Made by a program: the position numbers and the translations under genes
Notes under the pieces: model-generated
Seen by the model: the letters and a program-made list of their open reading frames with translations, nothing else
Told to the model about the DNA's origin: nothing
Databases searched by the model: none
Source of the DNA: Deltaproteobacteria bacterium
Lineage (GTDB): Bacteria > Myxococcota > Myxococcia > Myxococcales > 40CM-4-68-19
Direction of reading: 5' to 3'
Assembly (NCBI GenBank): GCA_005879315.1
Contig: VBLC01000061.1
Location: forward strand, 1-64,000
Length of the DNA: 64,000 nt
Part shown: positions 1 through 7,814 of the stretch, piece by piece
Position numbering within the stretch: the stretch's first letter is position 1
How the letters are laid out: the number at the start of each line of letters is the position of its first letter

Positions 1-39
1 CGGTTGCCTTCTGCGCGGGCCAAAGGTAGAGGTGCGCGC

Positions 40-216
40 ATGGGCCCGCTGGCCAACTTCTGGGCGATCGTCTCCGTGCCTGACAACATCCCCATCGTCT
101 TCATGCTGGTGCTGGTCGGGTACTTCACCTTCGTCAGCTTCAACGAGGGGCGGAAGAACGACCGGCTCATCCGCGAGGGGCGCAAGGAACAGATCCTGCG
201 GCGCATGCAGGACTGA
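40..216 (+). CDS. Small single-span membrane protein, 58 aa
   Basis: The ATG at 40 is preferred over an in-frame TTG at 4 because the leader it removes is basic and low in complexity. The product has one hydrophobic segment (about residues 13-29) followed by a highly charged tail rich in Arg, Lys and Glu, so it is probably an inner-membrane protein with a cytoplasmic tail. Tiny proteins of this shape occur beside respiratory complexes in deltaproteobacteria, but the upstream genes lie outside the window, so no function is assigned. It ends 2 bp before the next start, suggesting co-transcription. Confidence 0.6.
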   Translation: MGPLANFWAIVSVPDNIPIVFMLVLVGYFTFVSFNEGRKNDRLIREGRKEQILRRMQD

Positions 217-218
217 GC

Positions 219-704
219 TTGGACGAGACCGGGTACATCCCCGGCGACATCTTCCACGCGCAGCTGCGCAAGGTCTACTTCGGCGAGCTGGACTGGGCCG
301 TCAACAAGAAGGGCGGCCTGATGGCGCATGTGCTCTACCTCGCGCCGCATGAGAATGCGGCGGAGAGCGGCGAACGGCGCGGCCGCGGCAAGGATTTCGC
401 CAAGTGGATCTTCGCGGAGGAGCCGGGCCTCGAAGAGAAGCTCTTCTCCACCCGATTCGAGCTGGCCATCGACGCGCGGCTCGAGCCCGGCGCGGCCATC
501 GGCCTGCATTTCCACGACCGGACCGAGGAGATCTATTACCTGCTCGAGGGCGAGCTGACGATGACCACCGTGGAGCGCGGCGGGCGCGAGCTGTCGGCCG
601 TGCTCCGCGGCGGGGACGCGCATCTGGTCAAGCTCGGGCAGGGGCACTTCGGGGTGGCCGGCCCGAAAGGCGCGCGCTTCGTTGCCTTCGCCGTGCGCGT
701 GTAG
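219..704 (+). CDS. Cupin-domain protein
   Basis: The product is 161 aa with a single cupin barrel. Cupin motif 1 is visible as HFH, then a Glu, then a Gly in the stretch reading GLHFHDRTEEIYYLLEG, and a weaker motif 2 follows around the HFGVAG segment. These His/Glu residues normally bind a metal. The N-terminal half contains no domain I recognise. The start is TTG, 2 bp after the preceding stop, so the two genes are probably one transcript. The substrate cannot be told; cupins range from dioxygenases and isomerases to small-molecule sensors. Confidence 0.75.
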   Translation: MDETGYIPGDIFHAQLRKVYFGELDWAVNKKGGLMAHVLYLAPHENAAESGERRGRGKDFAKWIFAEEPGLEEKLFSTRFELAIDARLEPGAAIGLHFHDRTEEIYYLLEGELTMTTVERGGRELSAVLRGGDAHLVKLGQGHFGVAGPKGARFVAFAVRV

Positions 705-705
705 G

Positions 706-973
706 TCAGCCGAAGACTCGGAGGCTAACGAGCAGCAGCGTTGCCGCATCCACCTGCGGGCTGATCGCGATCTGCCCCTTCACTTGGAACAATGGCACCA
801 CCAGCTGGGCGGCGGCGGCGACGCGCCCGAGTCGTAGATGTCGAAAGAAGAGGACTCCGCTTCCGCGATCACGACGGGAACTTCGGCTGCTGCCCGGCAG
901 TGCGATCATCAACAGTGCAGCGGCTGCGCGCACGGTTCGTCGACTGCGCGCCGCTCGGCGCAGCCACAAAGCC
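706..973 (-). pseudogene. C-terminal remnant of a beta-barrel-like paralogue
   Basis: The last ~50 codons (VLFFRHLRLGRV through a terminal LRVFG) match the C-terminus of the intact paralogue at 1452-2036 (VLFFRNLAVGRM through LRIYG). Upstream of about 865 the better family match lies in another frame (AEVPVVIAEAG), so the reading frame is broken. The N-terminal part is missing: at 973/974 the sequence switches to the tandem-duplicated unit. It is read as a dead fragment of a former array of small outer-membrane-type proteins. An open frame does run through to the start at 1350, but only by joining unrelated frames. Confidence 0.6.
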
Positions 974-992
974 AGATCTTCCGCCTGCAGGA

Positions 993-1350
993 TTAGAGAA
1001 AGACGCGCAGGCCCAGCCAGCCGAGGGGTGCACGGTCCCCGCTGATTGCGGAAGAGCAACAGGTCCGCCTCGCCGATCAACGCTGCGCCGCGCCCCATCA
1101 GCGGGTCGCACCGCGGGCAGTTGTCGAAGTAAGTGATCAGGCCGCTCTCGTTCAGCTGCCCGAAGCCAGCCGCAAGGTACGGAGCGATGATCCCTGAGCC
1201 GAAAATCACGCCCCCGCGAAGGGAACGCGCCGTGGGAATAACCCAGAAGCCGCCCACTCCGAAGTGGACGCTACTGCCAGACTCTTGGGCCACAGCGCGC
1301 GCTGTGATGAGCGAAGCCGTAAGAAGCGTCAGGATGCCGATCGTCCTCAC
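993..1350 (-). pseudogene. Truncated, frameshifted beta-barrel-like protein (copy 1)
   Basis: The ATG at 1350 begins a good signal peptide (MRTIGILTLLTASLITARAV, cleavage near AQE), followed by VHFGVGGFWVIPTARSLRGG, which parallels VYFGLGGSWMVPLASSDMRG in the neighbouring gene. After LLLFR the family-like C-terminus (GDRAPLGWLGLRVFL, stop at 993) continues only in the +1 frame, and about 35 residues of barrel strands are absent. An internal deletion with frameshift is the simplest reading. The same lesion is present in copy 2, so it predates the duplication. Confidence 0.6.
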
Positions 1351-1451
1351 CGACGAGAGTGGCGCGAGCGTTGAAGCGACACGCTACGGCAGACGCAGGC
1401 CGCATCCCTTTGGTCACACAAACTTGATTCGGGACTTATGCTCCCGAACAC

Positions 1452-2036
1452 TCATCCATAGATCCGCAGGGTGAAAAGCAGAAGCGGCAGGTGGTCGCTG
1501 CCGCTCAAGTAGACATACGAAGGCCCGGACTGCGGCCGTACTTCGAAGAAGGGCTCGACGAGCCGCGCTGCAAGCACCATCCGCCCCACGGCCAAGTTGC
1601 GGAAGAAAAGTACGCCTGCCTCGAGGCTCAGCGCGCCGCCGTTGCCCTCCGCCGATGCAACCGCGCATCCTCCGCCGACGCAGTCGTAACGGAGCTGGAC
1701 GCTCTCTCTCAGGAGGCCCATGCCTGCCGAGAGATAAGGTGCAGTCGGGCCTTCTCCGAGGATCCAGCCGGCGCGGAGCGAGACCAACCCGAATTCGGGC
1801 TGGAAAGCCGTCAGCCCGCCGTACTCGATCCCCACCGCGACCAGCGCGTGCTGCGTTTCGTAGGCGAGCTCCACGGAGAGCGCGACTGCCTGGTGGAGCG
1901 GCCCCCGGAAGCCTCGCATGTCGCTGGACGCGAGCGGCACCATCCACGAGCCGCCCAGTCCGAAATAGACGTGCCCGCCCGGGACCTCCGCGAGGGCGGG
2001 AAGCGAGACGAGCAGCGAGGCGAGCGCAGCACGCAC
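1452..2036 (-). CDS. Secreted beta-barrel-like protein, 194 aa
   Basis: The likely start is the GTG at 2036, because it begins a clean signal peptide (RAALASLLVSLPALA). The mature part has alternating hydrophobic and polar residues with many Gly and aromatic residues and ends in an aromatic-Gly pair, as in small outer-membrane beta-barrels. It contains a two-Cys segment (DCVGGGC) that could form a disulfide. It is the only intact member of the local paralogue group; the others at 706-973, 993-1350, 2101-2458 and 2560-3167 are broken. No named family is recognised. Confidence 0.6.
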   Translation of the reverse strand: MRAALASLLVSLPALAEVPGGHVYFGLGGSWMVPLASSDMRGFRGPLHQAVALSVELAYETQHALVAVGIEYGGLTAFQPEFGLVSLRAGWILGEGPTAPYLSAGMGLLRESVQLRYDCVGGGCAVASAEGNGGALSLEAGVLFFRNLAVGRMVLAARLVEPFFEVRPQSGPSYVYLSGSDHLPLLLFTLRIYG

Positions 2037-2100
2037 CCTCGACGGACCGCACTCGTGCGGCGCGCGGCCACGCGAAGTATCAGATCTTCCGCCTGCAGGA

Positions 2101-2458
2101 TTAGAGAAAGACGCGCAGGCCCAGCCAGCCGAGGGGTGCACGGTCCCCGCTGATTGCGGAAGAGCAACAGGTCCGCCTCGCCGATCAACGCTGCGCCGCG
2201 CCCCATCAGCGGGTCGCACCGCGGGCAGTTGTCGAAGTAAGTGATCAGGCCGCTCTCGTTCAGCTGCCCGAAGCCAGCCGCAAGGTACGGAGCGATGATC
2301 CCTGAGCCGAAAATCACGCCCCCGCGAAGGGAACGCGCCGTGGGAATAACCCAGAAGCCGCCCACTCCGAAGTGGACGCTACTGCCAGACTCTTGGGCCA
2401 CAGCGCGCGCTGTGATGAGCGAAGCCGTAAGAAGCGTCAGGATGCCGATCGTCCTCAC
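2101..2458 (-). pseudogene. Truncated, frameshifted beta-barrel-like protein (copy 2)
   Basis: Duplicate of 993-1350 with the same signal peptide, the same barrel start and the same frameshifted, shortened C-terminus (stop in the shifted frame at 2101). In the original frame translation would run on into meaningless sequence to 1811. Confidence 0.6.
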
Positions 2459-2559
2459 CGACGAGAGTGGCGCGAGCGTTGAAGCGACACGCTACGGCAG
2501 ACGCAGGCCGCATCCCTTTGGTCACACAAACTTGATTCGGGACTTATGCTCCCGAACAC

Positions 2560-3167
2560 TCATCCATAGATCCGCAGGGTGAAAAGCAGAAGCGGCAGGT
2601 GGTCGCTGCCGCTCAAGTAGACATACGAAGGCCCGGACTGCGGCCGTACTTCGAAGAAGGGCTCGACGAGCCGCGCTGCAAGCACCATCCGCCCCACGGC
2701 CAAGTTGCGGAAGAAAAGTACGCCTGCCTCGAGGCTCAGCGCGCCGCCGTTGCCCTCCGCCGATGCAACCGCGCATCCTCCGCCGACGCAACCGCGCATC
2801 CTCCGCCGACGCAGTCGTAACGGAGCTGGACGCTCTCTCTCAGGAGGCCCATGCCTGCCGAGAGATAAGGTGCAGTCGGGCCTTCTCCGAGGATCCAGCC
2901 GGCGCGGAGCGAGACCAACCCGAATTCGGGCTGGAAAGCCGTCAGCCCGCCGTACTCGATCCCCACCGCGACCAGCGCGTGCTGCGTTTCGTAGGCGAGC
3001 TCCACGGAGAGCGCGACTGCCTGGTGGAGCGGCCCCCGGAAGCCTCGCATGTCGCTGGACGCGAGCGGCACCATCCACGAGCCGCCCAGTCCGAAATAGA
3101 CGTGCCCGCCCGGGACCTCCGCGAGGGCGGGAAGCGAGACGAGCAGCGAGGCGAGCGCAGCACGCAC
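2560..3167 (-). pseudogene. Duplicate of the secreted barrel protein, frameshifted
   Basis: Copy 2 of 1452-2036. The start and signal peptide are intact (GTG at 3167), but the 23 bp insertion at 2766-2811 shifts the frame after GGGCAVASAE, giving a truncated product of about 143 aa with a basic, non-barrel tail. The C-terminal barrel codons survive downstream in the original frame. The intact sister copy may therefore be the only functional one. Confidence 0.75.
2766..2811. repeat. 23 bp tandem duplication
   Basis: Two adjacent copies of a 23-base unit beginning CAACCGCGCATCC (2766-2788 and 2789-2811); only one copy is present at the equivalent place in the first 1.1 kb repeat. 23 is not a multiple of three, so it inactivates the host gene copy. 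Confidence 0.95.
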
Positions 3168-3210
3168 CCTCGACGGACCGCACTCGTGCGGCGCGCGGCC
3201 ACGCGAAGTA

Positions 3211-3732
3211 TCAGATCTTCCGCTGCGCGAAGGCCTGCGGCATGTGCTTGCGCACCAACCGGCTGAGATCGTCGCCGTCGATCAGATCGATCGGGTTTCC
3301 TCGCGCAGCGTCGCGCGCGTCGGTGGTGAAGGTGCCGAGCACGACCAGCACCGCCTTGCCGACGAATTCGGCGCGCGCCGATTCGATCATGTTGCGGACC
3401 TCGTCGGCGTCGGTGGGCACACCGGGCGCGCCGAGCACTCCGTGCACGTAGAGACGGCCGCCGCGGATGGGGGTCGGGTCGTTGGCGAAGAGATCGACCG
3501 AGGCCGCGCCTCGCTCGCTCCGCTCAGCGTTGAAGCCCATTTCGGTGAAGAGCATCAATAGGAGCCGCTGCAATCCTTCGATGCCGTACGCTCTGACCCA
3601 GGCCATCTCGCCGTGCCCTTCGCGCGCGAGGTTGGTGGGCGAGGCGGGAGAGATCGGCTGCCCCTTGCCGATGAGCAGGATGAGCAGAAAACCGATCGCC
3701 GTCGCGACTGCCGCGACGATGAGGATCCCCAT
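3211..3732 (-). CDS. Membrane-anchored Mrr/restriction-endonuclease-like protein, probably inactive
   Basis: The product is 173 aa. Residues 3-22 form one transmembrane helix, followed by a soluble domain of the Mrr_cat/PD-(D/E)xK kind: a helical LLLMLFTEMGF segment, the first acidic position D80 (ASVDL), then a strand, and a typical C-terminal FTTDARDAARGNPIDLIDGDDL segment. Where active members carry (Q/E)xK, this protein reads Y95-VHGV, so the catalytic Lys is missing. That suggests a nucleic-acid-binding or structural role rather than cleavage. The last codons overlap the end of the tandem duplication. Transcription runs away from the tRNA. Confidence 0.65.
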   Translation of the reverse strand: MGILIVAAVATAIGFLLILLIGKGQPISPASPTNLAREGHGEMAWVRAYGIEGLQRLLLMLFTEMGFNAERSERGAASVDLFANDPTPIRGGRLYVHGVLGAPGVPTDADEVRNMIESARAEFVGKAVLVVLGTFTTDARDAARGNPIDLIDGDDLSRLVRKHMPQAFAQRKI

Positions 3733-3798
3733 GGCCGCCTCTTCCTACCATGCTTGACTTCGCCGGGATCCGACGGTTACATCCGCGTCCCCCGAAGT

Positions 3799-3874
3799 GG
3801 GCCTGTAGCTCAGCTGGGAGAGCGCTAGAATCGCACTCTAGAGGTCACCGGTTCGATCCCGGTCAGGTCCACCA
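3799..3874 (+). tRNA. tRNA-Ala (CGC)
   Basis: A 76-nt cloverleaf can be drawn: acceptor GGGCCTG pairs with CAGGTCC including a G3-U70 wobble, the universal alanine identity element. The anticodon stem CTAGA/TCTAG encloses loop ATCGCAC, giving anticodon CGC, which reads GCG. The T arm contains GGTTCGATCCC and the 3' CCA is encoded. GCG is an expected frequent codon in this GC-rich genome. Confidence 0.95.
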
Positions 3875-3973
3875 TTTCTTCCGGGAAATCCTGCGCACAC
3901 TTGCTGGACGCGCGATCGACTCCTCGGTCAGTCGATGAACGAGCTGTAAAACAGCGCATTATGCCTTGCTTTT

Positions 3974-5081
3974 TTGTCAGGAGCGTCTGAAGGTCAACCT
4001 TGCCTTTCTCAGCCTGCGCAGCGATCGGCTTCGCATCAGGTGAAAGCCGTGGAAACCCATCTTCGCTCACTTCGATTCGGCCACGGACGCAGTCCGCACG
4101 AGAAGCGAGAGATGGAAGCAGCGCTGCTGCAGTCCGTGCTCGATGCGCTGCCGGAAGGCGTGCTCCTGGTCTCGCCGAAGTGCCGGATCCGGCTGGCCAG
4201 CAGGACCGCAGAGCGGATTCTCGGTTTCGGCCCCGGCCAGCTCAGCGGCCGCTACTACGACGACCAAGGCTGGCGGAGCCCCGACGACAAGATCGCTGCG
4301 GGACTCGAACCGTGCTGTCTACGAGGTCGTCGTCTCGCTACGCGACGTGACCCTGCAAGAAGAGCAGGCGGAAGCGATCCGCTCCAGCCTCGAGCTCCAG
4401 GAGCAGGTCATCGGCATCGTCGGTCATGATCTCCGTAATCCGCTCGCCGCCATTCTCGGCTCCGCGGGCTTGCTCGAGAAGCTCGCCGATGTCGACGGTC
4501 TGCGGAGCTCGCTGGGGGTTCGCACACTCGCCCGGATCGTCCACAGCGCGCAGAGAATGGAGCGCCTGATCCGCGACCTTCTCGACTACACCCGCCTGCG
4601 GGCGGGGAAAGGGCTCCCGCTCTTCCTCGCGCCAGCGAACCTTCACGACATCTGCAGGGATGCCGCCGAAGAGGCGACGAGCGCGAACCCGGAGCAGAGG
4701 GTCCGCCTCGATTTCGAGGGAGACGGCGCCGGAATCTGGGACGCCGACCGTATCCAACAGGTCGTGTCGAATCTGATTGGGAACGCGGTGCAGCACGGCC
4801 GCCCTGGAGATCCAGTCGACCTGTCCGTCCATCCCCTCGCCGACGGACGGTTGAGCATCGAGGTGCGCAATCAAGGGGATCCAATCGCCGGGCGCTCCAT
4901 CCCTCACCTCTTCGAGGCCTTTCGCCGCGGCAACCGTGGGCCGTCGGAGCGCAGAGGGATCGGCCTCGGTCTCTACATCGTCGCTCAGATCACGGCGGCG
5001 CATGGGGGCAGCGTGGAGGCCCGCTCGACCACGGATGGAACTGTCTTCCAGGTCCTCTTGCCTCGCCGAGCCGGAGCCTGA
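3974..5081 (+). pseudogene. PAS-domain sensor histidine kinase, frameshifted
   Basis: The PAS N-terminus reads from TTG 3974 (or GTG 4040): LLQSVLDALPEGVLLVSPKCRIRLASRTAERILGF, continuing to about 4300. The remaining PAS end (AVYEVVVSLRDVT), the HisKA box (GIVGHDLRNPLAAILGS) and HATPase_c (N box VSNLIGNAVQHG; G boxes near the end, RRGIGLGLYIV) continue in the +1 frame to 5081. The PAS domain is also shorter than usual at the junction, so a small frameshifting deletion is likely. No intact upstream sensor segment exists in the second frame. The gene lies just before a receiver-domain gene and was presumably its partner. A sequencing error remains possible. Confidence 0.7.
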
Positions 5082-5173
5082 TTACCTACTCGCCATCCTT
5101 CTGCTAAGTTGACCCGTGCGCCGGGTGCCGCTGGCTCGCCGACTCTTCGGGTGCGAGCGACAAGCGCCGCAGC

Positions 5174-5515
5174 TTGCTCGTCATCGATGGCGATCCGGAC
5201 GTGTCGGAACTGCTGCGGGACGCCCTCGAGCGGGAGGGGTTTCACGTCTTCTGCGCTGCGACCGGGCGCGAGGCGCTGGACCTGTTGCAGAGGATGCAAC
5301 GGCCATCGTTTCTGCTGCTGGACCCGGTGACGTCCCGGACGGATGGCGAGGACCTGTTCGGCTTTCTCCAAGCCGACGCGGCGCTCGCGACGATCCCCGT
5401 CGTCGTCGTTTCGACGGTGGGACGGGATCTGGTTCCGCCCACTGTGAAGAGAATCATCCGGAAGCCTTTTACTCTCGACGAATTGCTGGAAACCGTCCGC
5501 AGCCTGACGCGCTAG
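5174..5515 (+). CDS. Single-domain response regulator
   Basis: This 113 aa receiver domain has no output domain. It shows the N-terminal acidic cluster (VIDGDPD), the phosphoacceptor Asp in LLLDP, the Thr/Ser switch (VVVSTV) and the conserved Lys in IIRKPF. No ATG or GTG occurs in frame upstream before a stop, so the TTG at 5174 is used although it leaves beta strand 1 very short. It is probably the stand-alone partner of the adjacent histidine kinase; if that kinase is truly broken, this regulator may be orphaned or served by another kinase. Confidence 0.75.
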   Translation: MLVIDGDPDVSELLRDALEREGFHVFCAATGREALDLLQRMQRPSFLLLDPVTSRTDGEDLFGFLQADAALATIPVVVVSTVGRDLVPPTVKRIIRKPFTLDELLETVRSLTR

Positions 5516-5524
5516 GAGGCCGCG

Positions 5525-6079
5525 TCACCCTTCCTTGGCCGCCGTCCTTCCTTCGAAGTAGTCGAGCGCGCCGGGATGGAAGGGGATGGGCGCCGGGCCC
5601 TGCAGCGAGCGCTTCTTCGCCAGCGGTCCTTTCTCGCGAGACTCGACCAGGGCCTGTGCGATGTCGTACGCCCGCTGCCGCGCGCAGCCCTCGAGCACGA
5701 CGAGCAGATCGCCGCCCAGCACCGCCAGCGCGCGCAGCGGCACCTTGTCTTCCTCGGCGAATCTGCCGCGCCCCTCGAGCGCCTCGAGGGCTTCGGCCGC
5801 GGGGAGCAGCCCCACCTGGAGCTGGCCGGTGCTCAAGAGCTTCACGACCTCGACCGGCGACCTCGCCGCCGCCGGGACCGCCTTGGTCTGCGGCCAGCGC
5901 GCCGCGATGGCCGAGGCGACGGCGGAGGCGATCGCGAGCGCCCCCGGCCGCGCCTCGTCGGTGACGACGACCAGGTGCGTCGCCCGATACACGTACCACT
6001 GACGGTATGGTGAATGGCCGGGCAAGAGCGCGGCGGCCGCTCCCAGAAGCGAGAGCGCGAGAAGCCTGCGTTTACTCAC
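5525..6079 (-). CDS. TAXI-type solute-binding-like protein, short
   Basis: The product is 184 aa with an N-terminal hydrophobic export signal (LLALSLLGAAAALL). The region VEVVKLLSTGQLQVGLLPA and the C-terminal IPFHPGALDYFEG resemble TAXI-family TRAP transporter binding proteins, but the protein is roughly half the usual ~320 aa. The GTG start overlaps the end of the acetamidase gene by 8 bp, so the two are translationally coupled. No TRAP membrane subunits are nearby. It may be a degenerate binding protein or an accessory factor for the exported amidase. Confidence 0.5.
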   Translation of the reverse strand: MSKRRLLALSLLGAAAALLPGHSPYRQWYVYRATHLVVVTDEARPGALAIASAVASAIAARWPQTKAVPAAARSPVEVVKLLSTGQLQVGLLPAAEALEALEGRGRFAEEDKVPLRALAVLGGDLLVVLEGCARQRAYDIAQALVESREKGPLAKKRSLQGPAPIPFHPGALDYFEGRTAAKEG

Positions 6080-7388
6080 CGGGCCCCCGGAAGACGTCGA
6101 GCTGGAGGAAGTTCGACACCACGTAGTTGGGCACGTCCACCAGGTTGCTGATGTGGAGATCGCAGGCGACGCTGCAGAGGAGGTACGCCTGCTCCGCGGT
6201 CAAGGGCGATGGCGCCGGCGAAGTCGGTCCGGTCAGGAGGGCGATCATCTTGAGCAGCGCGTCGCGCGCGGCCAGCGTCACGTCCTCCGACTCGTTCCTC
6301 AGCGGGGGCAGCAGGAGGAAGGCGGAGTTCACGTCGATCCAGTGCTCCGGCGCCATGACGACGCCGGCGGGCTTTACCGGAATGCCCATGGTGGCGACGA
6401 AGTTGTCCGGCGCGAGCTCCCGGAGGACGCCGGCGCGGTTGCTCTCGAACCGGGGCCAGTTGTTCAAGGCCGCAGCCTGGCCTTTGCGGACCTCGACCTT
6501 CACCGTGACGATCGCGTTCATCTCGATGGCGGTGCCGGAGACCTCGCCGTCCCCTTGAGCCCAGTGCACGTCGCCGATGGACAGCCCGCAACCCTCCTCG
6601 ATGAAGCAGGGGAAGAGCAGCGTCGTCCCCTTCACCATCTGCTTCACGTCCGTATTCCCGCCGTTCTCGCGCGGAGGAATGGTGCGCAGGCAGCGGTCTT
6701 TCGCGGAGCCATGAGGGCCGCAGAGGTTAGAGGGCACCGCGTCTCTGGGCTCCGGAGGGAGAACGAAACCTTGCTTGGCTCGAAGCTCCTCCTCTCGAGT
6801 GAAGGCGGTTTCGATCTCGGGCCCGCCCAGCTCCACGCCGATGGTGCCGGCGAATCCATGCAGCGGCAGCCGGACGCCAGGGAGATCGCGCGAGGTCGCA
6901 AAGCGCGTCTTGCCGTCGCTCTCCAGAGGGCCAAGCTCCCAGTGCACGATGGCGGGGTCGGTGAAGACGTCGCGGAGGAAGCCGAACCCCGGGACCGCCA
7001 CGGTGTAGCCGAAGTGATCGGGCCCGGGGCCGACGTCGATCATTGTCACGGCGAGCACGTCGCCGCGCTTCGCGCCTCTGACGTACAGAGGGCCAGTGAG
7101 CGGATGGATGAGGTTCAGGTTGGCGGCCGCGACGGTGGCCGGCGTGGACCTGCGGTTGAAGGGATTGTCGAACGCGTCGCGGGTTTCGAAGATCACCGTG
7201 TCGCCGGAGTTGACTTCGGCGGCCGCGGGGATGTCGGGGTGCCAGCGGTTGTGACAGGTGCGAAGCCGATCATCCGCACAAGGCACCGGCACATCGTTGG
7301 CGTAGGTGATGGGGATCCGGACCTGCTTCGCAAACGACGGCCCGGCGGCTGCGAGCAGCGCAGCGGCCGTGATCAGGAGGCTCTTCAT
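6072..7388 (-). CDS. Exported acetamidase/formamidase family protein
   Basis: This FmdA/AmdA-type hydrolase acts on short amides to give ammonia and a carboxylate. The start at 7388 gives a clear signal peptide (MKSLLITAAALLAAAGPSFA) and a good ribosome site (GGAAAGG). Family landmarks include the HPLTGPLYVRGAKRGD segment, the GDVHWAQGDGEVSGTAIE motif and a Cys-containing NLCGPHG region. Most family members are cytoplasmic, so periplasmic export is notable. Mature length fits the family. It is followed, with overlap, by the TAXI-like gene. Substrate is not predictable. Confidence 0.8.
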   Translation of the reverse strand: MKSLLITAAALLAAAGPSFAKQVRIPITYANDVPVPCADDRLRTCHNRWHPDIPAAAEVNSGDTVIFETRDAFDNPFNRRSTPATVAAANLNLIHPLTGPLYVRGAKRGDVLAVTMIDVGPGPDHFGYTVAVPGFGFLRDVFTDPAIVHWELGPLESDGKTRFATSRDLPGVRLPLHGFAGTIGVELGGPEIETAFTREEELRAKQGFVLPPEPRDAVPSNLCGPHGSAKDRCLRTIPPRENGGNTDVKQMVKGTTLLFPCFIEEGCGLSIGDVHWAQGDGEVSGTAIEMNAIVTVKVEVRKGQAAALNNWPRFESNRAGVLRELAPDNFVATMGIPVKPAGVVMAPEHWIDVNSAFLLLPPLRNESEDVTLAARDALLKMIALLTGPTSPAPSPLTAEQAYLLCSVACDLHISNLVDVPNYVVSNFLQLDVFRGPGE

Positions 7389-7814
7389 AGGTCGCCTTTC
7401 CCCGCGCGAAATCGCGCGGACGGGCGGTGTCGGCGACGGAAGGCACGCGGAGAACCTTCGCCCCCGCCCCAAAAGGCGAAGCTGGGCGCCCCCATACGCC
7501 GTCACGACGAAGGTTGTCAACGGCGGAGGAGCTCGCGCTCAGTTGCCCGCCTTCCAATACTCCAGCTTGCACTGTACTTCCTCCATCGACGCGGCACGTG
7601 CCGGCGGCAGTTGAGCTCGGAATGCTCGATAAGTGCGGGTGGCAAACCGACGCACAGCAGTCTCTATATCTCCCAATCAAGTCAGGCGCACGGTACGGAC
7701 ACGTGGCAGCTTGATATGGGCGAAGTACGCTTGCGCGCGTCGCCCCGGCTGGAAATCGGCCAACTTGAAAAGGCGGACATCCTGCAAACGCTTCGCGACG
7801 GAAACTGCCGGCCT
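7389..7814. other. Intergenic gap, no gene seen
   Basis: These 426 bp separate two minus-strand genes. I see no convincing ORF, RNA fold or strong repeat. The segment upstream of 7388 should hold the acetamidase promoter, but no clear -35/-10 pair stands out. Confidence 0.4.

Larger units (their letters stand above)
974..2081. repeat. Tandem duplication, copy 1 (1108 bp)
   Basis: This segment is repeated directly as 2082-3212, and the stretches compared look identical apart from a 23 bp insertion in copy 2. A 12-base direct repeat (CAGATCTTCCGC) sits at 973-984, at the copy junction near 2081-2092, and at 3212-3223. The flanking sequence diverges immediately after it, so the unit was duplicated between short homologies. 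Each copy carries the 3' part of one broken paralogue, a spacer and one full paralogue. Confidence 0.95.
2082..3212. repeat. Tandem duplication, copy 2 (1131 bp)
   Basis: Second direct copy of 974-2081. The only difference I can see is 23 extra bases from a local duplication at 2766-2811. Apparent identity over more than 1 kb implies a recent event. The copy ends at the 12-base junction homology at 3212-3223, which also forms the last codons of the convergent-side gene at 3211-3732. Confidence 0.95.

Noticed and set aside
974-3212. Insertion sequence or composite transposon
   Set aside because: The repeat carries no transposase and has no terminal inverted repeats; the 12-base direct homologies explain it as simple tandem duplication.
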